Of a stretch of DNA of 64,000 bases, positions 17,065 to 26,425 are shown one piece after another. The stretch lies in contig CAVXDE010000017.1 of assembly GCA_963760435.1 (NCBI GenBank), forward strand, positions 124,001-188,000. The letters are read 5' to 3'. The translations under genes were made by a program, and so were the position numbers. This stretch comes from JAFAXD01 sp963760435. Lineage in GTDB: Bacteria; Pseudomonadota; Alphaproteobacteria; Rhizobiales; Xanthobacteraceae. The notes under the pieces were generated by a model. That model was given only the letters and a program-made list of their open reading frames with translations. It ran no database searches and had not been told where the DNA came from. How positions within the stretch are numbered: position 1 is the stretch's first letter; every line of letters starts with the position of its first letter.

Positions 17065-17472
17065 TCAGGTGCAGGTGAATGGTTCTGCATTCTCCGCGTA
17101 GAAGCGCAGCCCGCTCTCGAGATCGGCGTACAGGATCCGGCGCGCCTCCTCATTGAGCGGGGTCGCTTCAAGGCTTTGCAGCCAGCGCGGGAACGCAGAG
17201 CGTGCGCCGGCAAACGGCGATTTGCGCAGCCGCCGTTCAACCAGCGCAGCGAGGTCGTCGTGACCATTCTGGCGATAGCGCGCGCGCAGCGGCGCAAGCA
17301 TGTTGTGCTCCATGACGTCCGGATCGATCACCCCAGCCACGACGCCGTGACACGGACACGCCGGCAAGGTCTCCGCAACCGTGCGCGCCCGGCCCCACAG
17401 CTCAGCCAGCCGGTCAAGGTAGGCTGCGGCCGGCGGCGGCTGAAAGGGGAGTTCGACAAACAGATCTGTCAT
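17065..17472 (-). CDS. Conserved hypothetical protein
   Basis: ATG 17472 (MTDLFVELPFQPPPAAAYLDRL) gives a 135-residue soluble protein; an upstream ATG at 17523 is less likely. It is mostly helical and contains ACPCHG and a C-terminal ETCT-like FTCT. Three Cys and one His could form a metal site, but no known motif is matched. It lies 53 bases upstream of the cupin gene on the same strand and is divergent from the MFS gene at 17670. I do not recognise the family. Confidence 0.6.
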   Translation of the reverse strand: MTDLFVELPFQPPPAAAYLDRLAELWGRARTVAETLPACPCHGVVAGVIDPDVMEHNMLAPLRARYRQNGHDDLAALVERRLRKSPFAGARSAFPRWLQSLEATPLNEEARRILYADLESGLRFYAENAEPFTCT

Positions 17473-17669
17473 GGGAGCCATGCGGGCGCGAGCTTCATGC
17501 GCGATCATATGGATGCCATGCAAAAACGCCAGTCAGGCGCCGTCGATCGGGGCCACGGTTCGGCGACTGTCCGGGAACCGTCCCTGGCGTTGGCGCGCCC
17601 AATCGCTAATGTGCGCGCCGCAAGCTCTGGCACCCGCATGACCGTCGCACCGCATCAAGAGGACGCAGC

Positions 17670-19145
17670 TTGACCTACGACGATGCGCCGACGGAGACCG
17701 GGATGCGGCGCCGGCTGGTGACAGCCGCATGCATGATGTCGGCCTTTATGGTCGCGATCGAAGTCACCATCGTAGCCACGGCGATGCCGACGATCGTTGC
17801 CCAGCTCGGCAACTTCGGATGGTTCACCTGGGTGTTCGCGGCCTACATCCTCACCAGCGCTGTGACTGCGCCCGTCTATGGGCGCTTTGCCGATCTCTAT
17901 GGCCGCAAGCGCGCCTACTATGTCGGGGCCGCACTGTTTCTGATCGGGTCGACGCTGTGCGGATTTGCGTCCGGGATGGGATGGCTGATCGCGTTTCGCA
18001 CCTTGCAGGGACTGGGCGCCGGCGCGTTGCAGCCGCTGACAATCACGATCCTCGGCGATATGTATCGCGGCGAGGCACGCGCGCGTGCGCAAGCCTGGCA
18101 GTCGAGCGTCTGGGGTCTCGCCGCGATCGCTGGACCGATCGCGGGTGCCTTCATTGTCGAGCACCTGTCGTGGTCGATCATCTTCTGGGTCAATGTGCCG
18201 ATCGGTATCATCACGCTGGTGATGCTCGGTTTGCTGTTCCATGAGCCGAAAACGCGGCGCGAGCACCGCATCGACTACATGGGCTCGGCGCTGCTCATGC
18301 TCGGCGCCGGCGCGATCCTGCTGGCGCTCATTCAGGCGAATGATCTGCCGCGGGTCTGGTTCATCGGCTTGCTCGTGCTGGGCGCCTGTCTGTTGTTCGC
18401 GCTGTTCGTGAACGAACGCTATTCGGGCGAGCCGATCGTGCCATACGAACTATGGCGCGTGCGCAGCGTCGTCCTCACCAATCTCGGCGCCTTCTGCATC
18501 GGCATCGTTCTCTCGTGCACGACCTTGTTCCTGCCGGCCTATGTGCAAGGCGTGTTGGGCCACGGGGCGCGCATCGCCGGTCTCGTCTACTCGGCACAAG
18601 CGCTGGCGTGGAGCGTGGCGAGCGTGCTCGCCGCCCGCATCATGGCGCGGACGAATTTTCGCATCGCTGCGGTTTGCGGCGGTGTGTTGTTGATTGCGGG
18701 CGCCCTGCTGATGGCGATGAGTACAACTGTGTATTCGGTAACCACCGGCGCGATCGTGGTTGGGATCGGCATGGGGCTCTGCAACACCACCTTCATCGTC
18801 GCGTGCCAGGCCGAAATCGGTTGGGAGAACCGCGGCGCGGCGGTGTCCTCGAATTTGTTTCTGCGTTCCGTTGGAATGGCGATCGGCGCCGGCGTCGGCG
18901 GCGCCGTGATCAACTTTGCCATCGCGCGCGCGGCCCCGGGCTCGGGCGACGCGGTGCGGCAGCTGCTCACCCCGGCGACGCGCGCGCTCTTGCCTGAAGC
19001 CGTGATCGCGCAGCTCGCCGATGCGATCGGTCACGCGCTGCAGGATGTCTATCTCACAGCCGCCGTTGCGGCCGCCCTGGCGCTCGCGTTCGGGCTTGCC
19101 CTTCCCGCAGCGCTATCGCTGACGCGCGCGCCAGAGCGGCCGTGA
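17670..19145 (+). CDS. MFS drug-efflux transporter (DHA2/EmrB-QacA type)
   Basis: A 491-residue transporter with about 14 hydrophobic segments, as in DHA2 drug:proton antiporters. Helix 1 reads MSAFMVAIEVTIVATAMPTI, and the loop has YGRFADLYGRKRAYY (MFS signature). Motif C-like glycines lie in helix 5 (WGLAAIAGPIAGAF). The start is TTG 17670, backed by a GAGGA ribosome site ending six bases upstream; an ATG at 17703 is the alternative. It probably exports hydrophobic toxicants. No TetR/MarR regulator or periplasmic EmrA-like adaptor is adjacent. Confidence 0.87.
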   Translation: MTYDDAPTETGMRRRLVTAACMMSAFMVAIEVTIVATAMPTIVAQLGNFGWFTWVFAAYILTSAVTAPVYGRFADLYGRKRAYYVGAALFLIGSTLCGFASGMGWLIAFRTLQGLGAGALQPLTITILGDMYRGEARARAQAWQSSVWGLAAIAGPIAGAFIVEHLSWSIIFWVNVPIGIITLVMLGLLFHEPKTRREHRIDYMGSALLMLGAGAILLALIQANDLPRVWFIGLLVLGACLLFALFVNERYSGEPIVPYELWRVRSVVLTNLGAFCIGIVLSCTTLFLPAYVQGVLGHGARIAGLVYSAQALAWSVASVLAARIMARTNFRIAAVCGGVLLIAGALLMAMSTTVYSVTTGAIVVGIGMGLCNTTFIVACQAEIGWENRGAAVSSNLFLRSVGMAIGAGVGGAVINFAIARAAPGSGDAVRQLLTPATRALLPEAVIAQLADAIGHALQDVYLTAAVAAALALAFGLALPAALSLTRAPERP

Positions 19146-19156
19146 GACGGAGCCGC

Positions 19157-19405
19157 TTAGCGGTTCGTGCTGTCAGCAGGATTCGCTGGTGCCGCGGGCG
19201 GCGTCATCATCCGTGACGCGGACGGCTGCATATCGTTTGACGCGGTCTGCGTGCCGTTGTGTCCGCTGGTGAAAGCGATAAACAGCACAACGGCAACAAA
19301 CACCGCCGCGGCCACCCAACCCCATGTGGCATTGGCGCTGCGCGCCTCATCAGCTCCAAAATCCTGCCGCCACTCATCGCGATGCAGCGGATCGTTCGGG
19401 TCCAT
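19157..19405 (-). CDS. Small single-span membrane protein
   Basis: An 82-residue protein: a charged N-terminus (MDPNDPLHRDEWRQDFGADEA), one membrane helix (about residues 30-46, WVAAAVFVAVVLFIAF), and a Pro/Ser/Thr-rich tail, probably periplasmic. Similar short proteins occur in Bradyrhizobium-like genomes. No function is known. A Shine-Dalgarno (GAGGAGG) precedes the ATG on the minus strand. It converges on the MFS gene. Confidence 0.62.
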   Translation of the reverse strand: MDPNDPLHRDEWRQDFGADEARSANATWGWVAAAVFVAVVLFIAFTSGHNGTQTASNDMQPSASRMMTPPAAPANPADSTNR

Positions 19406-19546
19406 GTGGTCCTCCTCTCAGTCATTGATCGGGGCATAGGGAAACCCTGACGTGACCGGAGCAGTTCCAATCAAAGAGATGGCAAGGTAGGATCAATTAC
19501 CTATCAGAAATACGGGTTCAAACAATCAGCAAAGCCCAGCGGCGGC

Positions 19547-19577
19547 CCTGATCGATCAAACATATTGATCGATCAGG
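19547..19577. terminator. 13-bp perfect inverted repeat after the glycosyltransferase gene
   Basis: Arms CCTGATCGATCAA (19547-19559) and TTGATCGATCAGG (19565-19577) are perfect complements with loop ACATA. It sits immediately after the stop codon of the minus-strand gene at 19579, which suits a transcript end. No T run follows, so an operator or RNA-stability role is also possible. Confidence 0.5.
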
Positions 19578-19578
19578 C

Positions 19579-21309
19579 TTATGGCGCCGGAAGGGTCAGC
19601 AAGCTGCGGATCGAGCGGCCACGAATGTCATAGACACGCGCGAAGATGACGCCGTCGCGTTCGACCTCGACGACGACCGGAGCGTTGAGCTTCAGGCAAT
19701 AGAACTCGCCCAGCATCATCGCGAAATCCGCACCCCCAGGATCGCCCTGCGTAACAAAGTCCGGTCCCAGCTCGACTTGCGCCGGCCGCTGCGGGCCGCA
19801 TACCGCGATGCGCCAGCGGCGATTGGATGGTGCAACGTCCGCCTTCTCTTGCAGCTTGGCGCGCAGTTCATCGGCCGCCTGTTTGAAGGCGAGCCCCCAG
19901 TAGTCGAGCATGTAGCGTTCATCGGCCGCGCGCACGCCGCCGGCAAGCAAGTTGAAGTGCGTATACTCGTAAGGGTGCAGCCGGATCATATCGATGGTCG
20001 GCACGGCAAGGCCGAACGCGATCGCTGCGCTCGCGCCCAATGCGGCCAAGCGCGATAGGTCGGCGAAGCTACTGATGATCCACGCACCAGCAAGCCCGCC
20101 AACCACGGCGAGCGGCGGTGTGACAAACACGAAGTGGCGAATGCCATTGTACATGGCGGGCCGGGTCAGCAACGCAACCAGGATCGGCACCGTGGCGGCA
20201 AGCCCGGTCACCAGAATGCCGGCGCGCCAGCCTGCGGGCATATTGCGTCGGGTCAGCGCCAGTGCCGCGCCCGCGATCCCCAGGGCTCCGAGCACCAAGA
20301 GAATGATCGGCATGGTCAAGGCGAACAGCCAAGGCACATAGGTGCGCGGCATGTCGGGCACCGCCACCGGCACGCCAGCAAACATTTCCTTCCAGGGCTT
20401 CTCGAAGAAGTGCGAGAAATATGCGACGGCGCGCAGCGGATTGAGTGGCGAGACGACGGACCACGGCCACACCAAGGCCATCACCGCGTAGGCAAGCACG
20501 AGCGCCGGCAAAAGCGTGAGGATGAACCGAAGCGCCTCACCTTTTGCTGGCGCGAATGCGCCGAGGCGCTTCGTTTCCAGGGCTACGATCAGCACGAGCC
20601 CGGCAATTCCATAGATGGGCGCGAAGTCGCCGAGCACTCTTGTGCCCATCGACAACCCGAGACCCAAGCCGAAAATCGTCACTGTCGTGGCCCGCGGCGC
20701 GGGATATTCCTGCAACGCGCGCACCAGCCCCAACAGCATCAGCGCCATGGCGACGGCGAACGGCGCGTCCTTGGCGTTCATGAACATGTGCCCGTAATAG
20801 AGCGGGCAGGTGGCAAGCAGCGCCAACCCGATGAGGCCGGCGAGCGGGCCACCCATGCGGCGCCCGATCCGCCAGGTGATGCAGAGGCCGATAAGGCCGA
20901 TCAACGCTCCGCACAGTCGCCGCGTCTCGAACAAATCGAACGGCAGCACTTTGGCGGCAAGCGCGGCAAACATATCGAACCCGCCGCCGTAGGCGTAGAG
21001 GTTCACAAAAGAGAGGGCGCGCCGATCAGCAAATCCGGAATCATATAGGCGTAGGAGCAGCGCGCCGTATTCGGAGTGGGTGTAATCGTCCCAACCCAAG
21101 CCGTAATCCCGGAACGTCAGTGCCGCCACGATCGCGACAAGAACGAGAAGGGCAACAGCGGCAGCATCGAACCAGCGATCCGCCGCGGTGAGCACAATGC
21201 CGAGACGGTCGTGCAGGCTTCGGCGTGCCTCAGTTCGCTGTCGGCGAGCACCGCTCACCGCAGTCGGAGGCTGTTGCAAGAGATCGGCTTGCGCCATCGA
21301 TCCGCTCAA
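19579..21309 (-). CDS. Membrane glycosyltransferase, GT39/ArnT-like
   Basis: A 576-residue polytopic protein with about 11-12 membrane helices and a short C-terminal domain. The first large loop carries GLGWDDYTHSEYG, with the paired acidic residues typical of GT-C enzymes (PMT/ArnT), followed by a conserved GHMFMNAKDAPFA loop. Such enzymes move a sugar from a polyprenyl-phosphate donor to lipid or protein on the periplasmic side. Acceptor and sugar are unknown, and no polyprenyl-glycosyl synthase is adjacent. It is monocistronic, ending at the inverted repeat at 19547-19577. Confidence 0.78.
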   Translation of the reverse strand: MSGSMAQADLLQQPPTAVSGARRQRTEARRSLHDRLGIVLTAADRWFDAAAVALLVLVAIVAALTFRDYGLGWDDYTHSEYGALLLRLYDSGFADRRALSFVNLYAYGGGFDMFAALAAKVLPFDLFETRRLCGALIGLIGLCITWRIGRRMGGPLAGLIGLALLATCPLYYGHMFMNAKDAPFAVAMALMLLGLVRALQEYPAPRATTVTIFGLGLGLSMGTRVLGDFAPIYGIAGLVLIVALETKRLGAFAPAKGEALRFILTLLPALVLAYAVMALVWPWSVVSPLNPLRAVAYFSHFFEKPWKEMFAGVPVAVPDMPRTYVPWLFALTMPIILLVLGALGIAGAALALTRRNMPAGWRAGILVTGLAATVPILVALLTRPAMYNGIRHFVFVTPPLAVVGGLAGAWIISSFADLSRLAALGASAAIAFGLAVPTIDMIRLHPYEYTHFNLLAGGVRAADERYMLDYWGLAFKQAADELRAKLQEKADVAPSNRRWRIAVCGPQRPAQVELGPDFVTQGDPGGADFAMMLGEFYCLKLNAPVVVEVERDGVIFARVYDIRGRSIRSLLTLPAP

Positions 21310-21609
21310 TACTGTTCGTTAAGCCCCGGCAGGGCTGCCCCGAGCGTCGGGGGCCAAGGTGGTCGCCTAGCAACCGATTGTGGCTTGATTTGTCTGACAG
21401 ATAAGTCGCCCGATACCAAGCGGACGATGTGGTGCGGCGCACAACCGCGATGACCCACGCGGATCACACGCATACGGAAATGGTGGCGCCCCCTGTCGGG
21501 TGATCGCGGGCATTGGGTCCCCCTGATATTTTTTACTTGCGGGTGAGCCTACCAACCGAGGGAGACTGGTCAACAACGAACAAAGGTTGCATCGCGCTTG
21601 AAAAAGAGA

Positions 21610-21628
21610 GCGCGGCTCTAAGCCGCGC
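21610..21628 (-). terminator. Rho-independent terminator of sodB; otherwise empty 346-bp gap
   Basis: Arms GCGCGGCT (21610-21617) and AGCCGCGC (21621-21628) form a GC-rich stem with a three-base loop. Read on the minus strand it is followed by CTCTCTTTTT, a good U tract, 28 bases after the sodB stop. The rest of 21310-21655 shows no gene I can support; it must hold the promoter of the glycosyltransferase gene, but no consensus was evident. Confidence 0.8.
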
Positions 21629-21655
21629 CCTGTCGTCGCCCGATGAAGGAAAGCG

Positions 21656-22273
21656 TTACGCGGCTGCTTTATGGCTGGATGCTGCTTTGTACATCTCCTC
21701 GACGTATTCCCAGTTCACCAGATGGTCGAGGAACGCCTTGATGTAGTCCGCCCTGCGGTTGCGGTAATCGATGTAGTAGGAATGCTCCCATACGTCGCAA
21801 CCCAGGATCGGCTTGGCGCCGTGCACCAGCGGGTTCTCGCCATTCGGCGTCTTCATCACGACGATCTTGCCGTCTTTGATCGCCAGCCAAGCCCAGCCTG
21901 ACCCGAATTGTCCGACACCCGCCTGAACGAACTCTTCCTTCATCTTGTCGAACGAGCCGAGATCGTCAGTGATCTTTTTCTGCAGATCGCCCGGAAGTTT
22001 GGTGCCGCCGCCGCCCGGCTTCATCCACTTCCAGAAGTGCATGTGATTGTAGTGCTGGCCGGCGTTGTTGAAGAGCGGCGCGTTCTTGCCGTAGGAGCCG
22101 GTGACAACCTGCTCGAGCGACTGGCCCTCAAACGGACTGCCGGCAAGCAGCTTGTTGCCGGTGTCGACGTAGGCCTGATGGTGCTTATCGTGATGATATT
22201 CGAGCGTCTCGCGCGACATGTAGGGTGCCAGCGCGTCATGGGAATAGGGAAGCGGCGGAAGCGTAAACGACAT
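21656..22273 (-). CDS. sodB: Superoxide dismutase (Fe/Mn)
   Basis: A 205-residue cytoplasmic SOD. Metal ligands by alignment are H27 (EYHHDKHH), H77 (HYNHMHFW), D160 and H164 (DVWEHSYY). The NNAGQHYNHMHFW segment and GSGWAWL are standard. It dismutates superoxide to H2O2 and oxygen. The GGGG loop after WMKP and the overall pattern agree with the rhizobial SodB group, which may be cambialistic; the metal cannot be decided from sequence alone. It is monocistronic with a good terminator downstream. Confidence 0.95.
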   Translation of the reverse strand: MSFTLPPLPYSHDALAPYMSRETLEYHHDKHHQAYVDTGNKLLAGSPFEGQSLEQVVTGSYGKNAPLFNNAGQHYNHMHFWKWMKPGGGGTKLPGDLQKKITDDLGSFDKMKEEFVQAGVGQFGSGWAWLAIKDGKIVVMKTPNGENPLVHGAKPILGCDVWEHSYYIDYRNRRADYIKAFLDHLVNWEYVEEMYKAASSHKAAA

Positions 22274-22503
22274 AGGGGTTCTCCATCAAACTGGGGAGCC
22301 GACCAACGAACGGATCGTCGCGGGGACGTGTCGGCGGGCCGGCGCGCGACGATATCACCTCAGCCGCCCCGATGGTTCCATTTCTGGCATGAATCGGCGC
22401 TAAAGGTAATATGGTAAATACGCCGGTCGTTTTTTGGTTAACCGCGTTAATGAAGTCTCGATACAGTTTTACTAAGGTTTTGCCATAAGCACAGGTCGCC
22501 CGG

Positions 22504-23439
22504 ATGAAATCCGGCGCAATCGAAAGCTCGGCCCGGCGAGACGTAGGAGAAAAGGCCCTCTTCATGGTTGCCATTTTGTTTGCGATCAGCGGCGTTGCGG
22601 CCGTTGCCGGCTTGGGCGCGATCCTTGTCGGATTTCCCAATTATGAATTCGGCCTTGGCAACACCCTGATCATGAGCGGGGCGGTCGCGATCGTCGGCGC
22701 AATGATCGTATTCGGTTTGGCCGCGACGGTGCGTGAGTTGCGCCGCGTGGGGCGCCTGCTCGAGCGTCCCGCGCGCCAGCCGCGTCCCGTTGATGCGGAG
22801 GCGGCCGCACGTGCCGGCAGCCGGCCGGGCGCCGCGGCGCGGCCGCAACCTCTGTCTCCCGGCCGTCGTGCCCCCGAGCAGCGGCTCGGCCCGATTCCGT
22901 CCGCGGACCGGCCGGCTGCGGACTTTCCTCCGGTGCGTCCGAGCGGATTCGACACGAGCGAGCCGTCCGTGGCCGACGAGGTGGAAACTGTGCCGCTCTC
23001 GCCAACGGGACCAGGTCGGTCCGTTCCAACCCCGCCGCCAGCGAGTCCCTTACCTGAACCCCGGTTCGAGCGCCGCCCTGAGCCGGCGCCCGCACCGAGC
23101 GTGCGTCCTCAGCCGGCGCCGTCGCGACCGACCCGCAATATCTTTGATCCGAACTGGTCGCGCGCGGCTGGGGGGCGGAGCGAGCCCGAGCGCCCGGCTC
23201 CGGAGCGCGCCGCGCCGCCGCAACCCGAAGAGCATGCGAATCCGTTCAGCGAGCAAACTTCGGCCAGCCAGCCAGCTCCCGCGCAGCCCATGCCGATCTC
23301 CATCCTCAAGTCCGGCGTGATCGACGGCATGGCGTATACGCTCTACACCGACGGTTCGATCGAGGCGCAACTGCCGAGCGGCGTCATGCGGTTCGCCTCG
23401 ATCGACGAACTGCGCGAGCACCTCGAAAAACACAGCTGA
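22504..23439 (+). CDS. Membrane protein with proline-rich linker and conserved C-terminal domain
   Basis: A 311-residue protein in three parts. Two membrane helices (about 19-43 and 52-75) are followed by a Pro/Ala/Arg/Glu-rich disordered stretch (about 85-255), then a short folded tail reading ILKSGVIDGMAYTLYTDGSIEAQLPSGVMRFASIDELREHL. The tail looks like a small beta-rich domain seen in rhizobial inner-membrane proteins. The order suggests a membrane anchor that presents the C-terminal module at a distance. Function is unknown. It is divergent from sodB. Confidence 0.7.
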   Translation: MKSGAIESSARRDVGEKALFMVAILFAISGVAAVAGLGAILVGFPNYEFGLGNTLIMSGAVAIVGAMIVFGLAATVRELRRVGRLLERPARQPRPVDAEAAARAGSRPGAAARPQPLSPGRRAPEQRLGPIPSADRPAADFPPVRPSGFDTSEPSVADEVETVPLSPTGPGRSVPTPPPASPLPEPRFERRPEPAPAPSVRPQPAPSRPTRNIFDPNWSRAAGGRSEPERPAPERAAPPQPEEHANPFSEQTSASQPAPAQPMPISILKSGVIDGMAYTLYTDGSIEAQLPSGVMRFASIDELREHLEKHS

Positions 23440-23474
23440 GAGCGCATCCGTTTCTATTCAATCGGGATGCGCTC
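23440..23474. terminator. Hairpin between convergent genes
   Basis: GAGCGCATCC (23440-23449) pairs perfectly with GGATGCGCTC (23465-23474) across a 15-base loop. It starts right after one stop codon and ends 11 bases before the opposing one, which fits a shared transcript end. Confidence 0.5.
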
Positions 23475-23485
23475 CAGCGTCGGCC

Positions 23486-25651
23486 TTATTCAGCCGCGGT
23501 GCGGACCGGAGTCGGCGAGCGTGCTTGCGCGGTGTCGGCCAGCGCAACTTTGATGGCAAACGCGTAAGCGAGCGCGATCTCTTTAAGGCGATCGAAGCGC
23601 CCGGACGCACCCATGTGGCCGGCGCCCATGTTGGTATGCAATGCAAGCAGTGCGTCGCCGATGCGTCGTGAGCGCAGGCGTGCGACCCATTTCGCCGGCT
23701 CCCAATAAGTCACGCGCGGATCGGTGAGGCCGGCGAACACGAGCATCGCCGGATAGTGCTGCGCATGCACGTTCTCATACGGATCATAGCTGAGGATGGT
23801 GCGGAAGACATTGGCGTCGGTGCGCGGATTGCCCCACTCCAGCCATTCCGGCGGTGTGAGCGGAAGCGTGTCGTCGAGCATGGTGTTGAGGACGTCGACA
23901 AACGGCACCTCCGCAACGATCCCAGCAAACAAATCCGGGCGCTGGTTGACGACGGCACCCATCAGCATCCCGCCGGCCGATCCACCCTGCGCGATCACTT
24001 TCGCCGGGGACACCCAATGCTGTTCGATCAGGAACTGCGTTGCGGCGATGAAGTCGTGGAACGTGTTCGGCTTCTTGGCCAACTTGCCATTACGGTACCA
24101 GCCCCAACCTTTCTCGGTGCCGCCGCGCACATGCGCAATCGCAAAGACAAAGCCGCGATCGACGAGCGACAGACGGTTGGTGCTGAATGCCGCCGGAATA
24201 GCGATCCCATAAGCCCCGTATCCATAGACAAGGGCCGGCGCCGTTCCGTTGATCGGCGTGTTCTTGTGATGCAGCAGTGAGATCGGCACCATCTCGCCGT
24301 CGGAGGTGGGCGCGAGCAATCGCCGTGTCACGTAGTTGGCGGGGTCGTGCCCCGACGGGATTTCCTGGCGCTTGCGCAGGGTCCGCGAGCGGGTGGCGAG
24401 ATCGTAGTCCCACACCTCACTTGGGGTGGTCATGGACGAGTAGGTGAAGCGCAGCACATCGGTCGCGAATTCGAGGCCCGGATTGATCGCCAGCGAATAG
24501 GCCTCTTCCGGAAACGCAATGCTGTGTCGTTCGCCGCTCGAAAGTCGCTGCACGACAATCCGCGGCAGACCGTCTTCGCGTTCGAGCCAGAACAGCCAGT
24601 CCGCGAATACACTGAACGACAGAATGAACACGCCCGGCCGATGTGAGACGAGGTCGCGCCAGTTCTCTCGCCCTGGAGCATCGAGCGGCGCGAAGGCGAG
24701 CTTGAAATCGTCCGCACCGCCGGCATTGGTGCGAAAAATCAGGACCGGACTGCCATTGAGGCTCGGGTGATGCTCAACGTCATAGCGCACCGACTCTTCA
24801 AGCGGAGCAATCGGCTGCGGCGCTGCGTTCGTGAGCGTGAGATCGACCAGCCACGCGGCGGACGTTTCATGATCATGCACCGAAATGACGGCGAAGCGCC
24901 CGGACTGGGTATCCGACAGCGAGACGAAATACTGTGGGTCGGTTGTTTCAAACACCAGCGCGTCGTCGCTGGCCGGCGTTCCGAGCCGATGCCTGTAGAC
25001 GCGCGAGGGACGATGCTGAGCGTCCAGCCGCACGTAATAGAACGTGGAGCTGTCGGCGGTCCAAACCGGAGGGCCGGCCGTATCAACAACAATATCGGCA
25101 AGATCTGCGCCGGACGCGATGTCGCGAACGCGCAACGTGTAATATTCGGAGCCCGCTTCATCCGCCGACCAGGCGAGCAGCACGTGATCGGGCGAGTGAC
25201 GGCTCGGTCCGAGGTCAAAGAAAACACGGCCCTGTGCGAGCGCATCGCCATCCAGCATGACCTGGGCAGGGCCACCGGCGCGCGGCTGCCGGCAAACCAC
25301 GGGATGTTGTCCGCCTTCGCGGTAGTGTTCGAAATAGGCGTAGGGTCCATCAGCGACCGGGACCGAGTCGTCGTCCTCCTTGATGCGGCCCTTCATTTCG
25401 GCGAGGAGCTCGGCCTGCATCGCTTCCGTGTCGGCGAGGACGGCGTCGCAATAGGTATTCTCGGCATCCAGATAGGCCCGGATTTCCGGATCGAGCGCGG
25501 CGGGGTCGCGCATCACCTCCGGCCAGTTGGCGGCTTTGAGCCACGCAAACTCGTCCGTGAGCGTCACGCCATGCCACGTGTGGCTGGTTGGCCGCTTGCG
25601 GGCTTGCGGCTCTTGCGCGAGCGCTGGAACCCGCGACAGCTTTTGATCCAT
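23486..25651 (-). CDS. ptrB: Oligopeptidase B (S9A serine peptidase)
   Basis: A 721-residue prolyl-oligopeptidase-family enzyme: an N-terminal beta-propeller that gates substrates, then an alpha/beta-hydrolase domain. The catalytic triad is S558 (GGSAGG), D644 (LTDPRVTYWEPAKW) and H679 (NMGAGHMG). The VYGYGAYG strand and HVRGGTEKGWGWY loop are characteristic. It cleaves short peptides after basic residues in the cytoplasm. No signal peptide is seen. ATG 25651 gives the standard N-terminus. It is a single gene, separated from sufE by a hairpin-containing spacer. Confidence 0.93.
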   Translation of the reverse strand: MDQKLSRVPALAQEPQARKRPTSHTWHGVTLTDEFAWLKAANWPEVMRDPAALDPEIRAYLDAENTYCDAVLADTEAMQAELLAEMKGRIKEDDDSVPVADGPYAYFEHYREGGQHPVVCRQPRAGGPAQVMLDGDALAQGRVFFDLGPSRHSPDHVLLAWSADEAGSEYYTLRVRDIASGADLADIVVDTAGPPVWTADSSTFYYVRLDAQHRPSRVYRHRLGTPASDDALVFETTDPQYFVSLSDTQSGRFAVISVHDHETSAAWLVDLTLTNAAPQPIAPLEESVRYDVEHHPSLNGSPVLIFRTNAGGADDFKLAFAPLDAPGRENWRDLVSHRPGVFILSFSVFADWLFWLEREDGLPRIVVQRLSSGERHSIAFPEEAYSLAINPGLEFATDVLRFTYSSMTTPSEVWDYDLATRSRTLRKRQEIPSGHDPANYVTRRLLAPTSDGEMVPISLLHHKNTPINGTAPALVYGYGAYGIAIPAAFSTNRLSLVDRGFVFAIAHVRGGTEKGWGWYRNGKLAKKPNTFHDFIAATQFLIEQHWVSPAKVIAQGGSAGGMLMGAVVNQRPDLFAGIVAEVPFVDVLNTMLDDTLPLTPPEWLEWGNPRTDANVFRTILSYDPYENVHAQHYPAMLVFAGLTDPRVTYWEPAKWVARLRSRRIGDALLALHTNMGAGHMGASGRFDRLKEIALAYAFAIKVALADTAQARSPTPVRTAAE

Positions 25652-25826
25652 GGTCGAACCGAATCCTGAGTATTTGCCTGCATGAACGCCTCAGCAAGCG
25701 ATTCAGTGCCGCCGCGGCTGCGCATGGTCCTGCGAGCGCGCGGTGGATGCCATCCTGCAATCTGCTGAGGTTCGAATACCTAGTTAATAGCCGCAGGGAG
25801 GTTCTTCAATCGGAATAAGGGTTCGC

Positions 25827-25852
25827 CAGACGGCGCGAATTTTCGCCGTCTG
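25827..25852. terminator. Terminator-like hairpin downstream of sufE
   Basis: CAGACGGCG (25827-25835) and CGCCGTCTG (25844-25852) pair perfectly around an 8-base loop, 32 bases past the sufE stop on the minus strand. No T tract follows on that strand. Confidence 0.45.
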
Positions 25853-25884
25853 AACGCTATGGTTGCAGGCAGGATGTGGCGGCG

Positions 25885-26337
25885 TCAGGTTGTGCCGAGC
25901 GCCGCGCGCGCATCCGAGCGGATGCGGTCGACCATGGATCGAAAGCCGTTGGAACGCTGCGGCGTGAGGTGCTCGCGCAACCCCATGCGTTCGAACAAGG
26001 CGATCGCGTCGGCGGCGAGGATTTCGTGTGCCGGCTTGTTGGAGTAGATGGCAAACAGAATGGCGATGAGCCCGCGCACAATATGGGCATCGCTGTCGCC
26101 GCGAAAATGCAGGACCGGCCCGCTCGCACCATTCGGTTGAACTTTGGTCTCCAGCCAGACCTGGCTGGCGCAGCCCTGAACTTTGTTGGTGTCACCATGC
26201 GCGTCGGCGGGGAGGGGCTCCAAAGCGCGTCCCAGCTCGATGATGTAGCGATAGCGGTCGTCCCACTCATCGAGCAGGTCAAAATTATCGAGAATTTCGT
26301 CGATCGGCGTCCCGATCACGGCAGAGCTGTCGGTCAT
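25885..26337 (-). CDS. sufE: SufE-family sulfur acceptor
   Basis: A 150-residue SufE. The active cysteine is C56 in NKVQGCASQVW, which accepts persulfide from the SufS cysteine desulfurase; the C-terminal helices match family length. ATG 26337 (MTDSSAVIGT) is chosen because the longer frame to 26493 adds a low-complexity leader. Rhizobia commonly encode sufE away from the suf operon, and no sufS or sufBCD is in this window. It supplies sulfur for Fe-S cluster assembly. Confidence 0.92.
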   Translation of the reverse strand: MTDSSAVIGTPIDEILDNFDLLDEWDDRYRYIIELGRALEPLPADAHGDTNKVQGCASQVWLETKVQPNGASGPVLHFRGDSDAHIVRGLIAILFAIYSNKPAHEILAADAIALFERMGLREHLTPQRSNGFRSMVDRIRSDARAALGTT

Positions 26338-26425
26338 GTGCTGGATATGAGATATCGGCGGGCGTTTCGCCAGACAAAAGTTCCAATGTCGCCGAGGGAC
26401 GGGCGACGATGGGAATGGCGCCGGA

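Noticed and set aside
20134..21048. A plus-strand frame inside the glycosyltransferase gene
   Set aside because: Strongly basic His/Arg/Gln translation and no support against the clear membrane protein.
22430..22460. CtrA box (TTAA-N7-TTAA) upstream of the gene at 22504
   Set aside because: The two TTAA halves are five bases apart, not seven.
25760..25790. tRNA-like GTTCGAAT motif
   Set aside because: No cloverleaf arms or acceptor stem could be built around it.
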